The translations under genes were made by a program, and so were the position numbers. Source: Theodoxus fluviatilis (taxonomy: Eukaryota; Mollusca; Gastropoda; Cycloneritida; Neritidae). From it: a DNA stretch of 27,500 nucleotides. A model generated the notes under the pieces. The model saw only the letters and a list, made by a program, of their open reading frames with translations. It was not told the origin of the DNA and made no database searches. Where the stretch lies: the NCBI GenBank assembly GCA_034096865.1, contig JAWQFJ010001194.1, forward strand, positions 107,535 through 135,034. Direction: 5' to 3'. The stretch's first letter is position 1. Each line of letters begins with the position of its first letter. Shown here one piece after another: positions 16,791 to 26,829 of the stretch.

Positions 16791-17265
16791 ACCTTCCCCT
16801 GGTCTCCAGCCTGACCTTGCCCAGCACAAACGCGTTTTGTAGCCTGCTTTGCACGAGCCACAAAAACAGTGGCTGAGTCAAGGGCTGGGGATGTCGCCGT
16901 GATTAAGTAAAAGAAAACATTGTTGGGAACTCTTACACAAACGAATTGTGTGTGGGAGGTAAAAGACTCCTTGTTGAATAACTATGAAATATTGGGAATG
17001 TGGGACTACAAAGGACTACACATGAAATATTTCATCTCATTTTTCAACATGGGATTCTCTCACAGACACCTGGTGGTCTTTCCTCATCCTTGAGAGTCCT
17101 GTGGTCCACTTTTAGAGCATGTCCTCCAAAACAAGATGTTGTTTCCAGTTGAAATGACCTCCACATGCAGATACGGTGCTCCCCACTTAACACAAACTCT
17201 CTTAACACGAATCCTTGGTTGAGTCGAGATGATTCTCTGTCCCTGGCCAGCTGCACTCTTCATTT
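16791..17265. other. no recognisable gene
   Basis: Nothing recognisable apart from short open frames. It separates the LINE tail from a reverse SINE copy. Confidence 0.5.
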
Positions 17266-17480
17266 CAATATAAAAACCGCTGGCGCTGAACCTCCAGGTT
17301 TTGGCATATATATTTATTTTGTTTTTAAAGATCGGATTCAAACCCGCAACCTCTCAAGAAAAGAGGGGGAAAAAACACGCACACACAAAAACACAAAAAA
17401 CCAGGTTGGGTTCGAACCCACAACATCTCGAAAAAAGAGGAAAAAAATTTCTGCGCAGAATCGAACCTGGTCATGCATTG
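17266..17480 (-). mobile_element. SINE family H, copy 3 (reverse, uninterrupted)
   Basis: On the minus strand: gaccaggttcgattctg, T run, gagatgttgtgggttcgaac, T/GT-rich stretch, gagaggttgcgggtttgaat, then gccaaaacctggaggttcag and cgccagcggtttttat. Three B-box-like sites are visible. This copy shows the uninterrupted order of the SINE that is split at 9766/10634. Confidence 0.7.
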
Positions 17481-18098
17481 CTCATTGCTCGTGCAAGGCT
17501 GGGTAAGTGATTTTTTTTAAAATCATTTATCTGTTACGTGTTTGATGGAGTAACCTAAGCTACTGTTGAAGTGTTGTGTGTGGATCCAAAAAGCTTGCAC
17601 AACTGTCCTTTGCACTGACTGTCCTATGCCCGAATTTTCATTTGCACTGACTGTCCTTTGCATTAACTGTCCTTCACACTGACTGTTCTATGCACTGACA
17701 AGGAGATTGTCACGAAGGAGAGGAGGGGAAGTGCGCTTTCTACAGTGGGTAAAGATCTAGCAGTCCGCTCAAAGTTTTTGTCGCGCTCACCAGTGCTTCG
17801 GACACGCACCGGTCATTCTGTGCACTGGTCAGTGTGAAAGTGCATAGGACAGTCAGTGCATCGGACAGTCAGTGCATAGAACAGTCAGTGTGAAGGACAG
17901 TTAATGCAAAGGACAGTCCGTGCATAGGACAGTCAGTGCGAAGGACAGTTGCGCAAGCTTTTTGGCTCCACACACAACACTTCAAGAGTAGGTTCTACAA
18001 TTTTGGAATGCGAGCTTAGGTTACTCCATCAAACACGTAACAGATAAATGATTAAAAAAACAACAACAACACTTACCCAGCCTTGCACGAGCAATGAG
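17481..18098. mobile_element. 618-bp fold-back element with internal about 19-bp tandem repeats
   Basis: The terminal 29 bp (ctcattgctcgtgcaaggct and onward, 17481-17509) are exactly complementary to 18070-18098. Complementarity continues inward, imperfectly, for roughly 200 bp (for example tttgatggagtaacctaagc and gcttaggttactccatcaaa). Inside each arm a unit like tgcactgactgtcctatgca repeats several times (17598-17700, inverted at 17826-17950). Long TIRs with subterminal tandem repeats resemble Foldback or Mutator-like elements. A clear target duplication was not found. Confidence 0.85.
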
Positions 18099-18639
18099 GA
18101 TGGTTGGTTGATCTTCTGCTTAGCAGCGTCAAGATGGAAATAAAGTCGATACATAATGTGCGGCGCATTGATCTGAAGCACCGAGCTGTCACCTCCACCA
18201 TTTAATCCGCTTGCTAATAGATCTTAATTTCGTCTAAATAACATGAATAGTATTTATTCATACCCCTGTCTATCACAGTCTGAGAAATATTCTCACTGTC
18301 TGGCAAAAATGAGACACAAATGATGTCCGGAATACAACGCAACGAATCTGCGTTCATTCGGAAGCCATTTTGGCGCCAGCAACTATAACCACGCGAGATA
18401 CAGCGAGAAAAGGGGCGTGGCTGTAGAGTGGGTCGCCATTCCATCAATTGACTACTTGCATCGTAAAAAATCCTTCTTTATCCTTTCACCAATGTTCTCA
18501 AAATCCATTATCCTCAAAATTCTACTCGCAAATGACGTCATGTTGTTGATGACGTCACACATTTTGCAATTTCGCCATTCCATGAATCGAGTATTTGGGG
18601 AGGCGCTCTCGAGTATACGACCTTAAAAAACCACTTTCT
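18099..18639. other. no recognisable gene; contains paired CRE-like sites
   Basis: No coding family is recognised. Two perfect TGACGTCA palindromes stand at 18533-18540 and 18550-18557, nine bases apart. Confidence 0.6.
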
Positions 18640-18770
18640 CTTCAAGCCTCGATTCTGAAAATTTGATACATTCAATCGGACCTAACTTCCAGTTAGTGTG
18701 CAAAATCTCAAGAAAATCCGTCCAGTACTTTTTGAAATATAAGCCGTTAAGTCGGGACAGACAGACACAC
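18640..18770 (-). repeat. dispersed repeat C, copy 2 (uninterrupted)
   Basis: Reverse-strand relative of 8738-8813 joined to 9299-9360. In this copy ttgcacactaactggaagtt is continuous, giving the empty-site arrangement for the MITE at 8818-9294. Confidence 0.8.
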
Positions 18771-18994
18771 ACACACAGAGACAGATAAAGTCTGTAGGAC
18801 CTCGAGTAAACCTGGAGGGAAAATTTCCTTGCTTATACAAACTTGGATAAGATGAAACCTCAGATAATTTGAAGCGTCTTTCAGTCCCCTCTGAACTCAA
18901 ACTTTGGATATGACGCAACCTTGGATATTTCAAAGATTTCCTAAGTTCCTTGGATAACAGATTTCCCAAGAAGCAGGAAAGAAATTCACCATTA

Positions 18995-19328
18995 GGCAAA
19001 ACAAGACAGTTGTGGTTATGGTAACATGACCAACCCTAATTTTTTCTGCCAACACTAAACTTTTAAAATCACAAAGAAGGAGAAGAAGAAAGAAGGCAAA
19101 CAACAAAATGCATGCTGTCCCATCTTCCCAGCCCTACGAGCACTCGAGGAATCCACTACATGTATTGACATCCAACAGACCATTTTCAGCAAATGAAAAA
19201 CCTGATTTATGCTCAATGTGGCCTCTTCTAAAACAAGAACAAACAAAAAAAGACAAATGTACAGGCCGACCTACTGACTCTAATTCATTTGGCTATGTTA
19301 CCATAACCACAACTAATTTTGGGGGGCC
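18995..19328. mobile_element. 334-bp Harbinger-like MITE (TIR GGC...GTGGTTATGGTAACAT)
   Basis: Inverted ends share agttgtggttatggtaacat and GGC termini. The flanks are TTA (18992-18994) and TTG (19329-19331). The same terminal motif occurs at 22265 and, reversed, at 24185. A three-base T-rich target with GGC ends suggests PIF/Harbinger, but one flank base is mismatched. No transposase is seen. Confidence 0.65.
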
Positions 19329-19339
19329 TTGATTCTTTT

Positions 19340-20640
19340 ACTCCCCTGGATGGGGACAGGCAATGTGAGTTAAGCATCTTGATCAAGGGTTCACCTGTGG
19401 GATTTGCACAGGTTGGAACACCGACCCACTAGCTGCAAGTGACTGCAGGTCAAGCAATCTAATCACACGGACATGCACACACACAAGCACCTACCCTGCT
19501 GTTTCATCTGTGTCATGAAGTGTCCCTGAACATTTCTGCCCTTTACACAGATGTATAATCATCATGTACAGTAAATGTTTGCAGTCTTTTTCTCTTGTGC
19601 GCATCTTAAAGGTTAGGCACTATCTAAGCTTCTACCCAGGGAATTCACTTCTCTGCTGACTTGGCCTTCAGCAGCACACTCTTGGAAGGCTGCAGGGTTT
19701 CAAACTGAGCACAATGACACAATGCTCATTTGAGTAGCAATGATGTCCCCCAGAATATCTTACTACACCAAATTCAACACAAAAGAAAAAAGGGAATCAT
19801 TGACATTTAAATAATAAATTTTGTATTTTAAGGAACTGAAGAATTTCCATCAAATATTGTAGGATTGCAATGAGTTTGGTATAAGTGTCAGGTCAGCATT
19901 TTCTGTATGTTACCAATGAATCATGTAATATACATGAAGGCACTAACACAAAAACCCCAGGATGGGTTTTCAGGATTAATTTGTAAACAAAGCACAAACA
20001 CACTCTAAGTGACAACACTTTAAACCATTTTGATGCAATCACAGTTTCCTGAGGATTTTAATGAAGTACTCATAACCACAAAATCCAGTAGCATAACACT
20101 GTCATCCATGCTCACACATATTGGTACAAAGAACAAAGCAAGTAACTTTCAGACCACTTCTCCATGAACCCACACCTACAGCTTGGTCTTGGCTGTCCTG
20201 TAGTCCAGTGCAGTGGTCATCCTGACCAGAAAAGGCATCACTGTGTACAGGCTTTCACCACCATGCACAATTCAAATCACTAACACTTTCACACTTGTAG
20301 GGCCACTTTCAGTAGTCTAGGGAAACAAGTGCAAGCTTCTGCTCTCAAAATACCACTTGACCAGGACAATGGTCAAGGTGGACAAATATGCCATCACTGA
20401 TCACAGCTGATGATACACTTCCACCATACACAACATCACATTCATAGACCCAACTCTTTCCAACAAAAACACAGTGTCAGTTTGACACCAAGACATCACA
20501 TTCTTCCACAACCAAGCAGTCCTGTGGTCAAGATGACCAACACAGTGAGGAAGCTCAGCAGGTCATCAAACACAATCAGGAAGTCAACTTGCAGACACAT
20601 TAAACTGCACAGCCTCAGAGAATATAAAAACCCTAATGAT
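19340..20640. other. CpG-poor region, no gene recognised
   Basis: CpG dinucleotides are rare here, as in the zinc-finger block, which could mean a methylated transcribed region. No open frame with family resemblance was found. 19340-19470 (atcttgatcaagggttcacc, ctgcaagtgactgcaggtca) faintly resembles a decayed tRNA-type SINE on the minus strand. Confidence 0.4.
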
Positions 20641-20644
20641 TAAG

Positions 20645-20803
20645 GATTTCCTCTGTTCAGTTGCCCATCAAACACAGTCTGAATCACGTCGGATTGATGA
20701 TTCACAGCGCTGCTCAGCGCTGAGAGGAATCACGCCCCAAAATTGCCGTTCAGGAGTGAATCACATGCAGCGCTTTGAATCGCTGCGCCTCCTGAACAAG
20801 CCT
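20645..20803. repeat. cluster of GAATCAC and AGCGCT motifs with a 9-bp inverted pair
   Basis: GATTCAC/GAATCAC-type strings occur about five times and AGCGCT three times. GTTCAGGAG (20748-20756) pairs with CTCCTGAAC (20789-20797). The family is unknown. It may be the neighbouring part of the element carrying repeat A. Confidence 0.5.
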
Positions 20804-20979
20804 TATATTCTACAAGAGAAATTATGTGCGGCACATACTGACATAGCCAAGTTATAGGCACAAGAAAGCTTCAAGAGCGATCAAAGGGAGAGCATAGAAT
20901 CGATACAAATAAATTGCAGACCTTGAACTAAGTTACAGCACGCGGCAAATTCCTTTCACCCAGTTATACGAATTTTAGG
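20804..20979 (-). repeat. dispersed repeat A, copy 3, first part (continues at 24262)
   Basis: Reverse match to 11905-12081, including cgtataactgggtgaaagga. At 20979 it is cut by a hAT-like element and resumes at 24262 with the matching neighbour sequence. The palindrome region is altered in this copy. Confidence 0.8.
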
Positions 20980-20995
20980 CAGGGGCGGATCTGGG

Positions 20996-21592
20996 GGGGG
21001 TGCAATGGGTGCAATTGCACCCCCCCCCCAGCGGGACAAAAAAAAAGAAAAAAAAGAAGAAAAGAAAGAAAGAAAGAAAGAAAAAAAAAGAGATATGTTG
21101 ATAATGTAGTAATGTAAATGTAATTGCACCCCCCCCCCCCCAAGCAAAAAGACAAAAAAATGAGAGAGAGACTCAGGGAAAGAGATGTTGATAAATATTG
21201 GAATGTAAATATAATTGCACCCCCCCCCCCTCCTCGGCTTAAAAAAAAAGAAAGAGAGAAGCTGATAAATATAGTAATGTAAATGTAATTGCACCCCCCC
21301 CCCCTCCCTCGGCAGAACAAAAAAGAGAAAGAGATGCTGATAAATATAGTAATGTAAATGTAATTCCACCCCCAGCCAAAAAACTAACTAAATAAATTAA
21401 AGAAATAAAATACATAAACAATGATAATACATTAAAAAAATGGAAAGAGAAATATGTTGATAAATATAGTGATGTAATTGCACCCCCCCCCCCCCCCCAG
21501 CCAAAATAAAAAGGGGTGGGTGGGTGCAGAGAGAGAGATGCTGATAAATATAGGAATGCACTAGTAAAATTAAATGTAATTGCACCCCCCCC

Positions 21593-21600
<8 letters not shown>
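20996..21600. repeat. minisatellite, about 70-110-bp unit with poly-C run
   Basis: Six or seven units share gctgataaatatagtaatgt and atgtaattgcacccc, followed by a C run of varying length and an A-rich spacer. Unit length drifts mainly through the A/G-rich spacer. It lies just inside the hAT-like left terminus. Confidence 0.85.
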
Positions 21601-21645
<45 letters not shown>

Positions 21646-21700
21646 ATACAGCAAAAAAAAAGAAAAAAAAGAGAAAGAGAGAGAGAGAGAGCCTGAGAGA
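21588..21700. repeat. (CA)n, A-rich and (GA)n simple repeats
   Basis: (CA)n runs about 21594-21640, followed by an A/G-rich stretch ending in (GA)n to about 21692. The Val/Cys-rich minus-strand frames here are artefacts of the dinucleotide repeat. Confidence 0.9.
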
Positions 21701-22159
21701 TGCTAATACAGGAATGAAAATAGACATTCCAGATGCTGTCAACAGATTTGCAACAAAATACAACACAGTCATGCGCCTTCAGCCACAGAAAATGTTGTCA
21801 CATGATTAGGCCTATGACTAGGCAAATTCCTCCATGTGTGTGTTTATTCAATGTCTCTAGACTGACCAGGCCTGACTCCCACAACAAACTGGTTACAGAT
21901 GTCTTCTTACATATTCGGAATAAAGATTATTAAATTCGAGGTATGATCTTGTTGCAAAGACTTTTTCCTCATGTTGTTTTTGTGAATTGTGATTCTTTAT
22001 TATTAACATCGAACTTATTTAGCACTGTACATTTTCGAGCATGTGCTTCCCAAGAGAGAGACAGTTGGTCCTATCTCCACCCCCCAACACATCAGTGGCA
22101 AAATGTATCGCCTGAAAATAGCACTTTACACGCTCAGATTGCACCAGATTGCACCATTT

Positions 22160-22262
22160 TGCTTCCTTTTTTTTTTTTAATTCCGGGGGGGCATGCCCCC
22201 GGACCCCCCTAGCATGCTCGGCGCTTCGCGCCGTCGGTTCGGCGCTTCGCGCCTTCGCTGAT
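22160..22262. repeat. GC-rich palindromic block
   Basis: It contains the perfect palindrome GGGGGCATGCCCCC and two copies of CGGCGCTTCGCGCC, each self-complementary around TTCG. Similar blocks are widespread inside DNA transposons of marine invertebrates as I recall. It may be an original internal part of the hAT-like element. Confidence 0.6.
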
Positions 22263-22971
22263 AAGGCCAAAAAAAAAATTGGTGTGGTTAAGGTAACATA
22301 GCCAAAAAAAATAGGGTAGGTAGGTCGGCAATAATTTTTTTTTAATAACTTTTTATTTCTCGTGGAAACCAAATTAAACCTACTCGACTTGGAAATAAGT
22401 GTGCTAACAGACAGCGGATATTCCCTTTGAACAATTTTGACTTAACTTCTCTTGGAATTATGTAAAGAAAAGCATTGACTTACCAGTGAAGATATGGCCA
22501 GACCTGGGTACCCCAAATTTTGCCTCAGCGTACTCACTGGTTCAGATATGCGTATTTTAAAAAAACTGTGCGTATTTTTTGCGCGGACCGACAATTTCAA
22601 AAATGCAGCTTTTGATTTGCAAACAAAGAGGCAATGCAAGTGAAGAGTTATCTCCCCCTTGACCGCTGCATCCTGCAGCGCGCCTGAACTGATTTTGGCC
22701 TCTTTGCTCTATGTATTTTCACTTTGGAATCATTCTCGTTTATTAACACTGCTGCAGTTTCCCGAAATCTCATATTCTACGCTCGCGATAGCTCACGCTG
22801 TGTCTACATGCCATTGGATATCTGTGCTTCGTTTGGACTAAACTAGACTTTCCACAACGTTTATTGACATCTTTGCAGCTGTATACAGTATTTGTTTGTT
22901 TTCTCGTTTTCTCCAAAGCGGATTCAGCTTATGATCGAGTGTACCCAACGCATCATGTTACAAGCGTCATA

Positions 22972-23131
<160 letters not shown>

Positions 23132-23787
23132 TGAAACAGAGGCGGGATGTATTCTCCCTGCAAATGTTGTTTTAAGATTACTTGACCCACTTCTTACCCC
23201 AGCATTCTGTAGCTTAACTAAACAGCCCTCTGGGAACACCATGCAGTCACAACAGTGTTGTCAACCCATATTACACAAATGTCCGATGAAGAGCTCTTGT
23301 CAAAACAAAACTCGAAGAGTGGGAGACTGCTTCCAGCCGCAGGAAAATTAAATTGTGGATCAAAACTTCACGGGGGAAAAAACAACCTTTTGATTTCACC
23401 ATTGTCCTATTTTTCGATTTCACAATTGTCCTATTTTTCCACACAAGTCGTAGTAGTCGTATTTTCAATAGTTTGGCGTAAAAAATACGCCAAAATCGTA
23501 TAGATAAACAGGTCTGTATGGCTGATATGAGATTGTCTGTCCTGCTAGTGTCAGTATCATGTGACCAACCATCGGTGCCCCTAACGTGAACCAGATGTAA
23601 TTGAAATGCATCATGAACTTGTGCTGCATGTTGATCATCCTCATCATCTTCCTCACTCTCGGCTTGCAAAACTTCACATTTGAAATGTATCGTCTTCAGT
23701 TCAAAAACGTGTCCCCGACCTCTCCAACAGTCAAACCCCAAGCCAACTCAAACCCAACCCCAACTGCTTTGCACGTGGTCACATCAA

Positions 23788-23904
23788 CAGAGCTGCCAAG
23801 TGCTACGATTTAGGCGTGCTTGCTACGATGCTACGATCGTCAGGGAAAAACTATGATTTTTCAAAGCCTGGAACTGAACTTTTGACCGTCACGAAGAAAC
23901 ACCC

Positions 23905-23935
<31 letters not shown>

Positions 23936-24062
23936 CCCGCTTTATGCTGGCGGTTCAGCGCTGAGCGTCGAACTGAACTTTTGACCGTCACGTAGAACAC
24001 CCCCCCCCCCCCCCCCCCAGCTTCACGTCGGCGGCTCATCGCTCAGGGACTTGACAGCCCAG
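23788..24062. mobile_element. second copy of the poly-C MITE family (start CAGAGCTGCCAA)
   Basis: Its start (cagagctgccaagtgctacg, then atttaggcgtgcttgctacg) parallels 6177-6250. The interior has two copies of gaactgaacttttgaccgtc, each followed by a long C run. The right end ttgacagcccag matches the expected inverted terminus at about 9 of 12 bases. No clean target duplication was found. Confidence 0.65.
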
Positions 24063-24261
24063 CCCTCAACCCACAACATTGATATTAAAAAAAACTTCAA
24101 CATTTTCAATAAAAAGATGTAGGGTCGGCGCCCCAGAATAGGGTAGGTCGGGTTACCGTAACCACACCATTTTTTTTTTTTGGCCTAAGATACAAAACAA
24201 AACAAAAAAGAACTTTGCACCCCCCCCCCCCCCCCCCTTTCAAAACCCAGATCCGCCCCTG

Positions 24262-24313
24262 TTAGGTAAATGTCAGAAGCACTGAAAACCTGCGGCAGCA
24301 ACATACGGGAGCT
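24262..24313 (-). repeat. dispersed repeat A, copy 3, second part
   Basis: Reverse match to 11863-11901 (gttgctgccgcaggttttca), continuing the copy cut at 20979. Homology ends near acgggagc. Confidence 0.8.
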
Positions 24314-24609
24314 GTACTAGCGGACCTTTCGCTTAAGGAACGTACCTCAGATGCTGAAAGCTGGAGCAACAGTGGAACACGAGTGGACCACGGCGTACGG
24401 GGGCTAGTCCAACTCCATAACTAAAATATTCTTGTCATTGGGCGCTGCTCTGCGGTCGGGTAGAAGATGACTTACACCCACTAGCCCACAGGCAGATGCA
24501 CTCCAATTACACAATAAACATACATTACTGAATCAAACCAATAAATCGCGTACGAACTCTAAATGCAGGAGGATGATCAAGAAAATGTTAATTCCGGGCT
24601 CCTATTTCC
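24314..24609. other. no recognisable gene
   Basis: Spacer between repeat A copy 3 and repeat D copy 2. No supported feature. Confidence 0.5.
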
Positions 24610-24872
24610 AAGGGACTGCACTCTTATTTCCGGAAACGACATGTGCTGTTTGCAAGATGGCGGGCGAACCTGAAAGGTGGGAATTTAAAATCCAACTAGT
24701 GTGCTTCTGTGGCCTTATGAAGAACAAAATGTCCATTGAAATCAGTTGCACTCTTGGAAGATACAAATCTTTCGTAGCTTGTTTTGTTGTGTCGTGTCTG
24801 TGACATTTTCGGCACAAAAATATATAAACTGAGTATCCCAAACCGGTGTAGACTGTAGTCAAAGATATATTA

Positions 24873-26243
24873 TAGAATAGAATAGAATAGAATTCTTCGG
24901 CTTGCTTAGGCGTCCAGGGCCTATCGCCGATTCTGGTAGTTCTCTGGCTATTTTTATTGTTCTTATGGATAAAGAAAAAATTAGAGAGAAAAAAAGGCCT
25001 AATTGCTGTGCATCATTTGCTCCAGTGGTTCCTCCAGCTTGAACATATATCCTTGTAGATGCTTGTCCACTCTGTTCTTGAACGAGTTCAGGCTCGGTGC
25101 CTCAACTACGCTGTTCGGGAGGCTGTTCCACATGTTGATAACTCGCTGGGTGAAGAAATGTTGTCGTAAAGCCGTATTGCATCGGTTTTTCTTGAGCTTG
25201 TAGGCGTGACCTCTTGTGACACTATTGTCATCGCAGGAAAACAGATACTCTCCAATCTGGTACATGCCGTGCGTATACTTGTACACTTCTATTAGGTCAC
25301 CTCTAGTTCTTCTGTAGCACAGACTAGGGAGCCTCATCTTGACAAGTCTTTGTTCATATGTGAGATCCTTCAATCCCGGAATTATTTTTGTGGCCCTCCT
25401 CTGTACTCTCTCAACGAGTTTTTTGTCTCTTTCCAGATAGGGTGCCCATACTACATTTCCAAACTCTAGGTGCGGTCGTACTAGTGCTATGAACAGTAGC
25501 CTCATGGATTCACAGTCCAAGTGTTCGTATGATCGCCGGATGAGACCCAATAGTCTATTTGCTTTGTTAACCTGCGTTTCAATGTGTTGGGAGAACTTCA
25601 GCTCACTATCTATCTGCACTCCCAGGTCCCTCTCCACTCTAGTCTCTTCAAGCGTCACCCTTTCTTGACTGCCCTGTTTTCTCATTTCATATTTTCTTTT
25701 AGAATTGTTTTTACCTAGGTGTAGCACCTTACACTTGTCCGCATTGAAGCGCATTTGCCACCTGTCCGCCCAGTCCACCAGAGCATCTAGATCTGTTTGC
25801 AACTTTACGCCATTTTCCTCCTTTTCTACAGATCTGTACAGTTTGGTATCGTCCGCATACATGGAGCACATACTTTCCACTGCATCGGGAAGGTCGTTAA
25901 TGAACATCACAAAGAGAATCGGACCGAGTATGCTTCCCTGAGGTACCCCGCTTTTCACAGCTGACCAATCTGATAGTACACCATTAATTCTGACTCTCTG
26001 CCTCCTATCCGACAAAAAATCTCTGATCCAACTGAGAATCTTACCGCCAATTCCCAGTGCTTCCACTTTTCTCAAAAGTCGTTCATGCGGTACTGCGTCG
26101 AAGGCCTTAGCATAGTCCAAGTATATAGCATCCACTGGCAAACCATCATCAATCATCTGAGTCCATTTCTCTAGTGTAGTCAATAGGTTGGTGGTGCAGG
26201 ACCGACCTGACACAAAACCGTGCTGAAAACTTGACAGTAGACT
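24873..26243 (-). mobile_element. CR1-like LINE, 5'-truncated, with (ATTCT)n tail
   Basis: On the minus strand the element starts inside RT (LLSSFQHGFVSG), continues through the end of ORF2 and a roughly 110-bp 3' UTR, and ends in tandem ATTCT units (24873-24893). Such tails are typical of CR1-type elements, which are usually 5'-truncated. The coding frame is uninterrupted, so this is a much younger copy than the LINE at 1691-4090. Confidence 0.9.
24999..26243 (-). CDS. reverse transcriptase C-terminal two-thirds of CR1-like LINE ORF2 (partial, no start)
   Basis: Encodes the polymerase that copies LINE RNA at the insertion site. Counting from the GTG at 26213, RT motif A is LDYAKAFDAV (residues 32-41, with the catalytic Asp), motif B is SGVPQGSILGP (88-98) and motif C is YADD (119-122). 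The chain then runs through LGVQIDSELKFSQHIETQVN (thumb-like region) and a C-terminal WNSLPNSVVEAPSLNSFKNR block, ending normally at 24999. The endonuclease and first RT motifs are missing because of 5' truncation, and there is no proper initiation codon, so it cannot be functional alone. No stop or frameshift is present. Confidence 0.9.
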   Translation of the reverse strand, partial: SLLSSFQHGFVSGRSCTTNLLTTLEKWTQMIDDGLPVDAIYLDYAKAFDAVPHERLLRKVEALGIGGKILSWIRDFLSDRRQRVRINGVLSDWSAVKSGVPQGSILGPILFVMFINDLPDAVESMCSMYADDTKLYRSVEKEENGVKLQTDLDALVDWADRWQMRFNADKCKVLHLGKNNSKRKYEMRKQGSQERVTLEETRVERDLGVQIDSELKFSQHIETQVNKANRLLGLIRRSYEHLDCESMRLLFIALVRPHLEFGNVVWAPYLERDKKLVERVQRRATKIIPGLKDLTYEQRLVKMRLPSLCYRRTRGDLIEVYKYTHGMYQIGEYLFSCDDNSVTRGHAYKLKKNRCNTALRQHFFTQRVINMWNSLPNSVVEAPSLNSFKNRVDKHLQGYMFKLEEPLEQMMHSN

Positions 26244-26829
26244 GTAACCTATAATCTTTGCTGTAGTGTAGAGTCAAGAGTGTAGTGAGTGAGACTGAAC
26301 TGTCATCGACGCCAGCGGAGCACCGGTATGATGCTCGGGTGACGTCGGGACAAATTTCATCTGTTGACAGAAAGGCAGTTAAACCTCTTTTGATGGGAGG
26401 GTTGATATTGACAACTAATCTCTATTTACTATGAAGAAAAAAATTATCGTGTGACTAGTACTAGTAGGATGTGGATCGCGAGGCCATTGAAATTTGAATT
26501 GATTCTAAATCTAATCCCTCGTTGATATGATTTGCTCCTGGTCGCTCGATCGTCTTCATACCGATACATGCGATAACGCTAATATATTTACGTAGAGAGG
26601 AAAAATCGTTATAACTTATATCGGGTAGCAGTTCGTGAAATGTTACCGTAACACACATCGCAGTAAGGAGTCACAACGGTCAACATTCAGATTGAAACGG
26701 CTCGGAAAAGTTGGATGGTTAGCGCGTAGCAGAGCATTCGCTATCGTGGGAAAGTCAGAATGTATTGACTAATTGAGCCACGTGTAGTTACTCAATGTGA
26801 TGAAGTACAGCACAGCGTTGTTCAACAAT

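Larger units (their letters stand above)
24610..26829. repeat. dispersed repeat D, copy 2 (interrupted at 24860-26267)
   Basis: The outer parts match 4398-4616 plus 5091-5118 (left) and 5398-5915 (right). The interruption consists of the arms of the CAAAGATTATAGGT palindrome and a LINE between them. A direct repeat CTGTAGT borders it (24853-24859 and 26261-26267) where copy 1 has it once (5112-5118). Another 20-25 bp next to the right border are not in copy 1. Confidence 0.85.

Noticed and set aside
9640..17480. Possible tRNA genes at GGTTCGAACC sites
   Set aside because: Only B-box-like sites and T runs are seen. No complete cloverleaf or acceptor stem could be formed, and the sites recur in dispersed repeats, so they are SINE parts.
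17598..17950. CRISPR-like array of short repeats
   Set aside because: The units are imperfect, inverted between the arms and lack unique spacers; they belong to a fold-back element in a eukaryotic genome.
21397..21772. Cys/Val-rich minus-strand frames
   Set aside because: Products of (CA)n and poly-C repeats.
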